Source of the DNA: Aphrocallistes beatrix
Lineage: Eukaryota; Porifera; Hexactinellida; Sceptrulophora; Aphrocallistidae
Reading direction: 5' to 3'
Assembly (NCBI GenBank): GCA_963281255.1
Contig: OY725495.1
Location: forward strand, 3,658,001-3,722,000
DNA: 64,000 bases
Positions 49,001 through 53,743 of this stretch are shown here, piece after piece. Both the position numbers and the translations under genes were made by a program. Under the pieces are notes generated by a model. The model was not told where the DNA came from, searched no databases, and saw nothing but the letters and a program-made list of their open reading frames with translations. Within the stretch, counting starts at the first letter, position 1. Each line of letters opens with the position of its first letter.

Positions 49001-49441
49001 TTACATATTTAGCTCTTACATTGAATATGTAGAATAGAACTGAATGCAATTCAATGAGTGCATATCTACTACAGGTGATTCCGCTTGATCGGGACACTTT
49101 GGTTCCGGATATTTTGTCCCGATTAACTGTACTAGAATGCCCAGCATTTATATGGCTTCAGTGCCATAGAAATGGCTGGGAGACATCCGCGATATCGGGG
49201 ACACTGTGTCCCCTCTGGGCATTCTACGGTTAAGCGGAGTTAACTGTAGTTGGTACAATATATGGTGTCTGATCACTGTTCATGCAAGATAATTCTCTCA
49301 ATTAATTGCTATTTGAAAACTAACCTTTTCTAAGGCATCTTCTACTTCATCTGGGAACCTCAACATCTCCTCAAGATTATCATTGTCTTGATCCTCACCG
49401 AACAACATCTCGATATCAGCATCCTTCATTTCACTGGACAT
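19046..49441 (-). CDS. VPS53: VPS53, GARP/EARP tethering complex subunit (21 exons)
   Basis: Spliced CDS of 2364 bases, about 787 residues (human 832 or 699). Exons in transcript order: 49325-49441, 44809-44889, 44689-44738, 44392-44458, 43960-44046, 43531-43646, 42052-42171, 39527-39605, 30728-30792, 29790-29862, 28852-28994, 28611-28737, 28393-28551, 27994-28169, 27163-27298, 26161-26243, 25622-25700, 21144-21362, 20467-20549, 19858-20014, 19046-19192. All junctions are GT-AG and phases agree throughout. Family signatures: [17 protein letters not shown] (N-terminal coiled coil), [57 protein letters not shown] and a basic C-terminal tail. VPS53 tethers endosome-derived vesicles at the trans-Golgi (with VPS51/52/54) or recycling endosomes. 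The introns are large and hold six other genes. The acidic first exon is least conserved; its ATG is inferred. Confidence 0.93.
19291..19454. mobile_element. Degraded hAT-type MITE (GGTTCCCAACCTGGGG type)
   Basis: Begins CAATGGTTCCCAACCTGGGG and ends near GGTTAAAAACCGCGG, the familiar hAT/Charlie-like end style. A relative lies at 41452-41572. No clean target duplication. Lies in the last VPS53 intron. Confidence 0.55.
19492..19656 (+). repeat. Two direct copies of a 40-base word
   Basis: GATATTCGAAATCTAC(G/A)CCCCTGAAAACCCC-type sequence occurs at about 19492 and again at about 19617, 125 bases apart. The second copy abuts a TTAACTGTAGAATGCCCA motif, the end of the TTAA MITE family. Confidence 0.6.
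21961..24138 (-). CDS. Procollagen-lysine 5-dioxygenase (lysyl hydroxylase), intronless
   Basis: 725 residues from the ATG at 24138 (vertebrate PLOD1-3 are about 730). Residues 1-22 are a signal peptide ([18 protein letters not shown]). The N-terminal glycosyltransferase domain has the D103-x-x-D106 motif in [10 protein letters not shown]. The C-terminal Fe(II)/2-oxoglutarate dioxygenase has H654-x-D656, H706 in LTHYHEG and R716, and the protein ends in the family-typical IDP. The enzyme hydroxylates collagen lysines in the ER, and PLOD3-like members also glycosylate hydroxylysine; the intact DxxD makes that possible here. The whole gene is one exon inside VPS53 intron 17 on the same strand, which suggests retroposition or an ancient intronless state. 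TATAAAA lies about 50 bases upstream. Confidence 0.95.
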   Translation of the reverse strand: MNSKHFHLIICLLFLGANFARSEHLGALNLKVITVATDETDGLKRLLRSARVYNVNITVTGLGIDWEGGDVAKYAGGGHKVNILKEKLSEWKDEANTVIMFVDAYDVILTTGPEKILEKFLDFECKIVFSAEHFLWPDMGLEKYYPKTRLGYKYLNSGGFIGYASDVWKVVNHKPIDNDEDDQLFYSVIYVDHQEKYGIRLDHRSHIFQCLNGAFEDVELEFRDEDTVLKNKLYETFPAMAHGNGPSKVNINSLGNYLAKSWVKDKGCLACSETELDEVVLTPDKAPTVMLAVFIEGPMPFLSLFLSKIDKLTYPRKSIKLFIHSNYDPLTGKINPWLREESREFKSYTIKSPHAQLSEAEARNLAVHDCIGSDNCDYLFMIGSSTMLTNPDTIQTLIQRNRSIIAPMLRRPGKFWSNFWGSVAQDGFYSRSFDYFDLLNGDRKGVWNAAYISEAVLFNRKALEAGIDFESPELSSDMAGPAYLRSKGRFFYSDNLVEYGRLTDASNYDESRKHPDIYMLFDNRLDWEELYLHENYTQNLAANTTYSMPCPDVYNWPLLSPTYCQHLIEETEFFGKWSSGGHTDNRLTGGYENVPTVDIHMTQINYETHWLSIIKNYVLPVQEKIYTGYYSEGKAIMNFVVKYHPKGQRLLRPHHDSSTFTINVALNRYGIDFTGGGSNFIRYNCSVPQSPVGWLIMHPGRLTHYHEGLEIKSGVRYIMVSFIDP
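24189..24195 (-). promoter_or_regulatory. TATA box of the lysyl hydroxylase gene
   Basis: TATAAAA on the minus strand, 51 bases upstream of the start codon and inside the VPS53 intron, so the nested gene appears to carry its own core promoter. Confidence 0.5.
27689..27832. mobile_element. TA-flanked MITE (CCGCTTAATCGGGAC family)
   Basis: Starts TACAATGACTCCGCTTAATG and ends AAGCAGAGTCGATTGCA. Internally deleted relative to the 10.4-kb copy. A second inverted element starts at once to its right (27835-27960, GGCGTCGAACCC to GTTCGGCGCCCCTGGG). In VPS53 intron 14. Confidence 0.55.
30568..30705 (+). repeat. Short dispersed repeat (AAAACCC family), copy 3
   Basis: Begins TTAAAACCC and ends GGGGTTTTAA within an AATTAATT-rich target. 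It is the best-preserved copy of the family also seen at 1.8 and 16.1 kb. Lies just downstream of VPS53 exon 9. Confidence 0.55.
31226..31313. repeat. Perfect 39-bp inverted repeat with 10-base spacer
   Basis: Arms 31226-31264 and 31275-31313 are exact reverse complements; the spacer is TATCCTAAAA. It would form an uninterrupted stem in RNA from either strand. There is no terminal motif or target duplication that would make it an obvious MITE. Confidence 0.95.
32612..32768. mobile_element. TA-flanked MITE (CCGCTTAATCGGGAC family)
   Basis: TACAGTCGACTCCGCTTAAT at the left, ATTAAGCGGAGTCGATCGTA at the right. It is the clearest member of the family, with about 17 of the outer 20 bases paired. 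Confidence 0.8.
33224..33230 (+). promoter_or_regulatory. TATA box, small-Maf-like copy 1
   Basis: TATAAAT 88 bases before the ATG. Copies 2 and 3 have the same box at 35919-35925 and 38615-38621. An (AAAC)n run (about 33254-33297) lies between it and the start. Confidence 0.5.
33312..33647 (+). CDS. Small-Maf-like protein with eroded basic region, copy 1
   Basis: 111 residues. [11 protein letters not shown] (24-34) aligns with the MSVRELNQHL extended homology region of small Maf proteins. [11 protein letters not shown] (44-54) matches the start of the Maf basic region (LKQRRRTLKN). The following DNA-contacting part, which in Maf reads NRGYAASCR, is replaced by ITKASLKQQ. Residues 63-100 are a leucine-zipper-like coiled coil ([20 protein letters not shown]). 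Small Mafs dimerise with CNC bZIPs on antioxidant-response DNA; this protein may keep dimerisation and lose specific DNA contact, acting as a dominant-negative partner (inference). Single exon with its own TATA box, antisense to VPS53. Two paralogues follow. The Maf relation rests on about 75 residues and could be convergent. Confidence 0.75.
   Translation: MEFATTEMIEIGDVKYTVDNICEMAIPDLNQLIFNANVTQTKRMEIKKRRKHYKITKASLKQQINRLGDDLDELHKEKMELEKEKLQYKREILFYTTQLRRANTNYYGSYI
33925..34361 (-). mobile_element. Helitron-like element, copy 4 (both ends present)
   Basis: On the minus strand it runs A|TCCTTACTATTAAAACGC to GCGCACTTG|T. The 3' side has two perfect hairpins, GGCGCCCGCAGGGCGCC and GGCGGACACTTTGTATCCGCC (one mismatch). 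A second copy follows within 12 bases. Confidence 0.7.
34374..34806 (-). mobile_element. Helitron-like element, copy 5 (degraded)
   Basis: Its 3' end (CAAGCGCACTTCACGC on the plus strand) follows copy 4 directly within an ATTATTATTATT tract. The GGCGCC hairpin is split by an A-rich insertion. The 5' side ends near CTGTCAGTTTCTTTGATCAATTCCG. Confidence 0.55.
35919..35925 (+). promoter_or_regulatory. TATA box, small-Maf-like copy 2
   Basis: TATAAAT 66 bases after its start to the ATG; position and neighbours are conserved with copy 1. Confidence 0.5.
35991..36326 (+). CDS. Small-Maf-like protein with eroded basic region, copy 2
   Basis: 111 residues, about 92% identical to copy 1. The differences cluster in residues 33-48 ([20 protein letters not shown]), that is between the Maf-type extended homology region and the basic patch. 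The zipper is identical. Homology with the copy 1 locus begins about 500 bases before the ATG (35500 versus 32850) and continues about 180 bases past the stop, so a segment of about 1 kb was duplicated in direct orientation. Expression from its own promoter is inferred from the shared TATA box. Confidence 0.75.
   Translation: MEFATTEMIEIGDVKYTVDNICEMAIPDLNQLLFNANVTQQKKFEIKTRRKHYKITKASLKQQINRLGDDLDELHKEKMELEKEKLQYKREILFYTTQLRRANTNYYGSYI
37258..37448. mobile_element. TA-flanked MITE (TTCGCTTATTATGAAC family)
   Basis: Left end TACAGTCAGGTTCGCTTATT and right end AATAAGCGATCCTGACTGTA are inverted copies, with TA at both edges. Internal inverted TTATTATGAAC words repeat four times. A solo end is seen at about 52501. 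Pogo/Tc1-type. Confidence 0.85.
38244..38564 (-). CDS. Small-Maf-like protein with eroded basic region, copy 3
   Basis: 106 residues, in inverted orientation relative to copies 1 and 2 and sense with VPS53. Nearly identical to copy 1: two Thr near the N-terminus are replaced by Pro (MEFAPEM), E replaces G in the INRL(E/G)DD junction, and the last five residues are missing because TGA replaces GGA. TATA box at 38615-38621. Homology with the other loci is confined to the coding region and short flanks, so this was a separate duplication. Confidence 0.75.
   Translation of the reverse strand: MEFAPEMIEIGDVKYTVDNICEMAIPDLNQLIFNANVTQTKRMEIKKRRKHYKITKASLKQQINRLEDDLDELHKEKMELEKEKLQYKREILFYTTQLRRANTNYY
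38615..38621 (-). promoter_or_regulatory. TATA box, small-Maf-like copy 3
   Basis: TATAAAT on the minus strand about 50 bases before the ATG. Confidence 0.45.
39837..39929. mobile_element. 93-bp hAT MITE with exact 8-bp TSD
   Basis: CAGAGGCGTAGCCAGCCC at the left, inverted CAGAGGCGTAGCCAGGG at the right. Exact duplication TGCCTATG at 39829-39836 and 39930-39937. A partial relative (AGGGGCGTAGACTCG) is at about 1645. Confidence 0.92.
40520..40620. mobile_element. TTAA-flanked MITE (piggyBac-like), copy 1
   Basis: TTAA|CTGTAGAATGCACAG at the left and CTGGGCATTCCACGG|TTAA at the right; the ends are inverted copies. Almost the same 100 bases occur at 49127-49229, again with TTAA on both sides. 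Fits a piggyBac-type MITE. Confidence 0.8.
41452..41572. mobile_element. hAT-type MITE (CAGCGGTTTTCAACC)
   Basis: CAGCGGTTTTCAACC at one end and inverted CAGTGGTTCCCAACC at the other. Flanks CCCCAACT and GCCCAACC are a slightly decayed 8-bp duplication. In VPS53 intron 7. Confidence 0.7.
45116..45205 (-). mobile_element. Minimal 90-bp Helitron-like element
   Basis: Retains only the two ends: A|TCCTTACTATTAAAACTCG, a short TA run, then GTCCGCC and the hairpin ending GCGCGCTTG|T. It is an internal-deletion derivative that defines the minimum termini of the family. In VPS53 intron 1. Confidence 0.75.
45574..45580 (+). promoter_or_regulatory. TATA box of the ZAR1-like gene
   Basis: TATAAAT 83 bases upstream of the ATG, within VPS53 intron 1. 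Confidence 0.5.
45657..46361 (+). CDS. ZAR1-like 3CxxC zinc-binding protein
   Basis: 234 residues. [20 protein letters not shown], then [15 protein letters not shown], then [18 protein letters not shown] give the zf-3CxxC signature of zygote arrest proteins: C63/C66, C85/C88, C119/C122 and C129. In vertebrates ZAR1 binds the 3' UTRs of maternal mRNAs in oocytes; RNA binding here is by family analogy. Unlike vertebrate ZAR1, where the zinc domain is at the C-terminus, it occupies the first 130 residues and is followed by about 100 charged, helical residues ([34 protein letters not shown]) that I do not recognise. Single exon, TATA box upstream, antisense within VPS53 intron 1. A receptor-transporting-protein-type member of the same zinc superfamily is the alternative. 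Confidence 0.8.
   Translation: MASKYGDGEYPTRKRKDPENEFELIPIFFRLPDYGPVDLVTGYLEEKQYPKKQKKRFYGYYICETCHNRPIWTSGYSWQGYRQECKRCQVSYWPYMVYHLEKSKAKGKKYEKPHKSELCEKCQEDGVHCLTKLPLKDNSEQAHPANFHVSDDIEDENEFTIYFAKQYELERNLIKIEPQYIWNLFDSLWHILPREGKADFKEALERALQHWKKAGRGDMTWVCKQVRDEIRYYS
46956..48635 (-). CDS. RFWD3: RFWD3-type E3 ubiquitin ligase (RING, coiled coil, WD40)
   Basis: 559 residues in one exon (human 774; the N-terminal SQ-rich region is mostly missing). RING at 79-126: [26 protein letters not shown]. Coiled coil at about 150-205. WD40-like repeats at about 225-559 with family landmarks [43 protein letters not shown] and a C-terminal [16 protein letters not shown]3 ubiquitylates RPA and RAD51 at stalled forks and is required for interstrand-crosslink repair (FANCW); nuclear. 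Lies in VPS53 intron 1 on the same strand, so host splicing must ignore it. A few SQ pairs at the N-terminus (SQQ, SQT) could be ATM/ATR sites. Confidence 0.93.
   Translation of the reverse strand: MANSQQSLPSQTTLSQISIQIEDDSSPIVIYSDHLESEEFDGTPRKRKHPLEPIDTLSPSNSVVKRKSDSYSDQESQSCSICYEPWTTTGLHRIVSLKCGHLFGQSCIDKWLRQASTSSDRRCPQCKMIAVFKDIRPIFASKLTAVDNSELERAVRQLEDERAKAIQAKKCEANMALKYQLSKAECERLKARVLELEMKLQTDREDATDCDNAVCMEDELRVDLTAHKVRELLLTSAGGCRILEINASLGMILVSRPSTVTLYRGFGVVKISTRDLKEYQFVPVHNSVIRDLKFCPNKEDLLLSVSTDKTAKLTSIASNSNVANFVLPAQSWACSWDHDDPNYFYTALNNGSIELFDIRQTGNCLDRLSIGVPKPITAINYVPAFSTAKTSGIAGILVATVSGCYFMEKNNIHNFTSIPLPDLTGNCTSVTYDVDNAKFLASFRPTLTMPMTRHAVCDISRCIPSSQGEGSPIQTTQLYQFTGGPSQSTLSRTHIFTPQKREHLCIAFGDESTRSLELCDTSNCKKVSYHTTKSVVDIKSYNNFIAALTDEKLFIYEMK
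49070..49248. mobile_element. TA-flanked MITE interrupted by a TTAA MITE
   Basis: Outer ends TACAGGTGATTCCGCTTGAT and AAGCGGAGTTAACTGTA belong to the CCGCTTAATCGGGAC family. Its internal GATTAAGCGG site is split at TTAA by the element at 49127-49229, with TTAA duplicated (49123-49126 and 49230-49233). Confidence 0.85.
49127..49229. mobile_element. TTAA-flanked MITE (piggyBac-like), copy 2, nested
   Basis: CTGTACTAGAATGCCCAG to CTGGGCATTCTACGG, about 95% like the 40.5-kb copy. Inserted in the TTAA of an older MITE, which gives the relative age. Confidence 0.85.
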
Positions 49442-49526
49442 ATTGGCTACTAAACTGTACTACTACAATCACTGAATTAGAATTTTAAAAAAACAAGGAT
49501 GGTAGATATCGTGAATTATCAAATTA

Positions 49527-49983
49527 CAAGCGCGCTTCGCTTGCTTGCGCTGCGCGGCTGGCAAACACAAAGTGTCCGCCAGAGGCGCCCTTTGGGCACC
49601 TAGGCACCGGTAGATAACATCTCTAATATGTTTGTCTTACTGCTATAATCGATATCACTCGAAAAATCACCAAAATTTTCAACTTTTGATGAGTAATGGT
49701 GACGTCATAACAGAGTGATGTGTCATCATTTTTGGATGATATCTGTATCATATGTGAGATATATTAATATACGCATTATATCAAAATTTCAGCCTTCTAT
49801 CGCCTAAAATGGCTGAGTTATAGTCGACAAACTGAAATTTCTAATTATAAAAAAAGGTGACAATGACTTCATAATTCCATGATGAGTCGACATTTTCGTC
49901 TGAGGTTAGAACTTAGTGGAGCCATAGACAAAAGACTCCCACATGCCAAAAATCAGCTTTCTGTGCCTGGCAGTTTCTTCAAC
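49527..49983 (-). mobile_element. Helitron-like element, copy 7 (5' truncated)
   Basis: Plus-strand CAAGCGCGCTTCGCTTGC start with host A before it, the GGCAAACACAAAGTGTCCGCC hairpin (two mismatches) and the AGGCGCCC/GGGCACCT hairpin. Internal sequence matches copy 2 until the CTGGCAGTTTCTTCAA motif, then stops without the TCCTTACTA end. Confidence 0.65.
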
Positions 49984-52904
49984 TATACTTTTTCCTGAGT
50001 AGATTAGATAAAAGGAAATGACGTTTTAGCTTGCGTTATGGCACAAATGTTTAAATTGCGTTTTAGCACCAAATTATACCTTAGAATAAACATAATTTAG
50101 AAATTACTTAACAAACCAGAAAAGCTGAATGATGACTTTAATTATTCGTTGTCTGGACTTGCAATAGGCGACTATTTGAGAACATGAATTACACAGGTAT
50201 CCTTGCGCTTATGCAACTTATTTATAACCTTTAAATCATTAATACTGAAAGTGCAAAAGGACAAGTTGAATTTCCAGTAACTACATACTGGCTACACATT
50301 GTTTGCCCTGAGGTTAGATTACGAGCCAATTAAATGAGGAGGCATATTATACTGGAATTAGAGTGAATATATTGAGCTAGTAAGACTAGGTTAGGACGTT
50401 ATAATTAAACAAATTATCATTATACTACGGTATTTATGAACTGACAAATGGAAATCAACGAATGTGTTCTCTAAATACTTATTTTTCATCCGTTCCTAAC
50501 CTTCCAGTGGAGGGGGGACTTCACTTCAAATTAGAAACACCAACCAGATTTGTGGAAAACACAACAAATCACATAACCTTCTACATCCTGAAATCGGATT
50601 CAACATAGCGAAATACTTATATCAGCTGTTGAGATCTCTATTGCTCCCATTCAAAAATTGACACATATCGATGCTCATATATGGATTTATAATCACCCTT
50701 AAAATAGAATTACAATTCATCTGAACAAATATTGTGCATAATTATGTTGCTACTCACTTTTTCATTGCCAATTTCGGGTTTATCACTGTCCAAATGGGAA
50801 GTGATAAACTCTTAATTTAGGATCTGTCATTGTCTATTCTAAAGGAATTTAATCAAGATTGGGGTAGCAAAAGAAAATAGCCCTGGTGTTCATGTGAAAC
50901 TGATTGGTTTACCTTCATTAAACTGTCCTTTCAACGCAGAGGCATTACCAACGGAAAATATTATTTCTGTTGGATTGAATATATTAAATTTCACAGTATA
51001 TTTCATGGAATATCAGATCATTTTTCTGACTATAACCTCACTTATCTCTCATTTTAATTATTCACCATCAAATTACCATCAAAATGTCTCGTTGGCAATG
51101 TCAATGTAGTGAAAGGATAGTAGTCTGGCATGGTGTAGTATTTCATGGAAGCAAAATGACGGAAAGATGACATTTCCATTTCTGCATCAGAGAATTTCTC
51201 TAACATCATCCAGTTTGAGACAACATGGTCTTCCGAAAAGGGAAAATATCAGGTGGCCCTATATTTATTTAGGAACGCTAGCAATGCGTTTTTTTATTCT
51301 TTAATATTCTTGTAAAAATAAGTTAGCTCTTTATTTGGGGAGCGGCGATTATTCGAGGGCAGGCTACTACCTGAGTATATACGGTATTAATAAAAATCAC
51401 AAATTGTAAAGGGGGATTGAGCTTTTTGACTGTCTAATATGACAGACACATGCTATTGCTGTGGTCTTCCGAACACTTCTGCTAGTTAAGGGGTGCCAAA
51501 AACGGAAATACTTACCAGCTAAAACTTTTATATCTATCTATGTTGGTAAATCAGGTTACCTAACCATCTCAAAAGTTTGTGATTTAAGAAAAAGAATGGG
51601 CTACAAATTGGTTTTGATGGAACAATGCAGGGTAACAATGGGGACTTCCACTGGGCACGGAAGAGCATAAGCATATTTGTTAGTTTATTCTACTATACAT
51701 GCCATGCCATGCCTCAGACGATTCTTTACAAATAATATGTTAAAAAATGTTTGATATAAATTTATGAATTTGTAAAATCTCGACCGGTCGCAAATACTTT
51801 CACTTAAGTGCACTATATACACAAAGGAAATTCAGGTCTACTTGAGCTTGAATATTAGCTAATTCACTCTTATTCTTCCAATGATGAACTCAGACTAAAT
51901 AAAGTCAGTAATACAACCGCCGCCGATGTCGGTTAGCGGTAGTATAATCTCAGTTTGCAGAATCTAACAGTGGAGATGCCATCGTGAACTTTCGAATGAT
52001 CGATTGGCTTTTTAGTTGGTTTCACATACTGCCTGGTTCGGATGTAGTACATGTGTGATGAATGATGGCAGGCAATTACTATTTAAATACTTGAAACTAG
52101 GAGATGATTCTTATCATTTAGCTTGGATATCAAAATGAATCTTGAAATAGCATTTTTTTCCGTCATATCGAGTTCACACTGAAGGATCGAGAATGATCGA
52201 TTAAAACATAGCACACACGATAAAACAATGAAAGCGCATTTGAGATAAAGGAATATTGAAAAATATTTTAAACAAAAAGACACATGGAAGAAAAAAATAT
52301 TATTGCAAATTCGTATTTAATTAGAAGTCATTTATCCTTACAAGTCATTTATACTTACAAGTCATTTATACTTACAGGGCCATAGCAAATGGTCAGGTTG
52401 GTCAGGTTTCAACCTGACCAACTTTTGGAGCAGAGTAAAGTTGGTCAGGTTGTTTGGTCAGGTTGGTCAGTTGATTTATCTTCAACCAAAAGTTTTCGTT
52501 ACAGTCAGATCTGCTTATTATGAACAAATTAGGTATATTAGTATGAATGAACATCGAACAAACAATTACATTATGTTTTCCAAATTGACTTCGTATTTAC
52601 ATTGGATTTTGATTTGTTTGAGTTTGTGTATAATTATATCAATTTATAAAATAACTAAACATTTTTTTAACCTGAGTTTAGCTTCTTCAATTTATAACAA
52701 CCTGACCAATAATTTTTACCTTGATACGGGCCTGACTTATACTATATTCAGAACTAAAAAAAAGTAGCAGTAATACCCTGTTACAGTGAAATGCATAAAA
52801 AAGCTGATTTTGAGTATTAATAAGCAAAATGTATATTCAACTTGTTTGTCACTTATTTATTTCAGTATTACGCACATATCACTCGACTCATCCAGTTGTG
52901 AAAA

Positions 52905-53030
52905 TTCGGCCTTATTCCAGTCTTGAATATAATTCGGCCTTATTCCGGATTGACAATTCGGCCTTATTCTAGTCATGAATTTAATTCGGCCTTATTCCAG
53001 TTTGAAAATTCGGCCTTATTCAGTCAACTC
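52905..53030 (+). repeat. Minisatellite around ATTCGGCCTTATTC
   Basis: Five copies of AATTCGGCCTTATTC(C) at about 27-base spacing with T/A/G-rich spacers. Two copies of a 19-base TTAGCAGTGTTGTTACAGA-like word follow at 53044-53080. Confidence 0.8.
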
Positions 53031-53298
53031 GAGAACTACTACTTAGCAGTGTTGTTACAGATTAGCAGTGTTGTTACAGAAGAAGTTAATTTTAAAAGTT
53101 TTACTTGATAGAATCAATGGTAAGCAATGTCATTATCAAATTTCACAGCCCAGAATAAATACTCTTCAGTGAATTCATTAGAGAGATGCCCTTATCAAAA
53201 TTATAAAAATTAATCGGGGCACGCGACACATAATGATATCATAAGTACTAAACTGAAGAATAGAGCATTACGAGTCATATTTTCTAGATGTGCTACGC

Positions 53299-53572
53299 CA
53301 GGGGTTCTTAAACTTTTTGACCCCATGCCCCCCTTGGCCAATCTGTGAATTATCACGCCCCCTACGCGGTTACACCTACACTTTCTCAGACTACCAAACT
53401 CTGAGAACACACCTATTTCCTAATATAATTAAGAATATGTATCTATTTAAATCAAACAACTCTATCAATGTTAAGGATGTAACTGTTTCTTTTCAACAAG
53501 TTTTTTCACATTTTCATCCGGTATTACGCCCCACTTACAATATCCTTACGCCCCCTAGTTTAAGAACCCCTG
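53299..53572. mobile_element. 274-bp hAT MITE with exact 8-bp TSD
   Basis: CAGGGGTTCTTAAACTTTTT at the left and, inverted, CAGGGGTTCTTAAACTAGGG at the right. Exact TGCTACGC at 53291-53298 and 53573-53580. Lies about 170 bases upstream of the Slo2 start and may contribute to its promoter region. Confidence 0.92.
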
Positions 53573-53679
53573 TGCTACGCACTCAGCCAATATTTTTAAA
53601 AACATGTCGCGTCACAATAGAGCAAGTAAATATGTTAAACATGAGCCAAACTTCCCAAAGATCCTATTCTATGCCCAAG

Positions 53680-53687
53680 TATAAAAG
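53680..53687 (+). promoter_or_regulatory. TATA box of the Slo2 gene
   Basis: TATAAAAG followed by GCAGCAG, 64 bases upstream of the ATG at 53744. A consensus TATA at the usual distance for a short 5' UTR. Confidence 0.65.
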
Positions 53688-53743
53688 GCAGCAGAGTATG
53701 CTATACCTGCAGACAATACTACAAGCTATTACGAGCTATAACA

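Larger units (their letters stand above)
49442..53743. other. Repeat-rich 4.3-kb region without a gene
   Basis: Contains the 5' flank of VPS53 and of the Slo2 gene. Repeats: Helitron-like copy 7 (49527-49983), GGTCAGGTT-rich inverted repeats (52390-52480), a minisatellite (52905-53030) and a hAT MITE (53299-53572). Short open frames here lack any recognisable domain. Confidence 0.6.

Noticed and set aside
51461-51670. Small open frame in the 4.3-kb gene-free region
   Set aside because: No domain, no paralogue and no start context; length within chance expectation.
52441-52767. 108-residue open frame with hydrophobic stretches
   Set aside because: Begins inside GGTCAGGTT inverted repeats, is AT-driven and resembles nothing; not supported.
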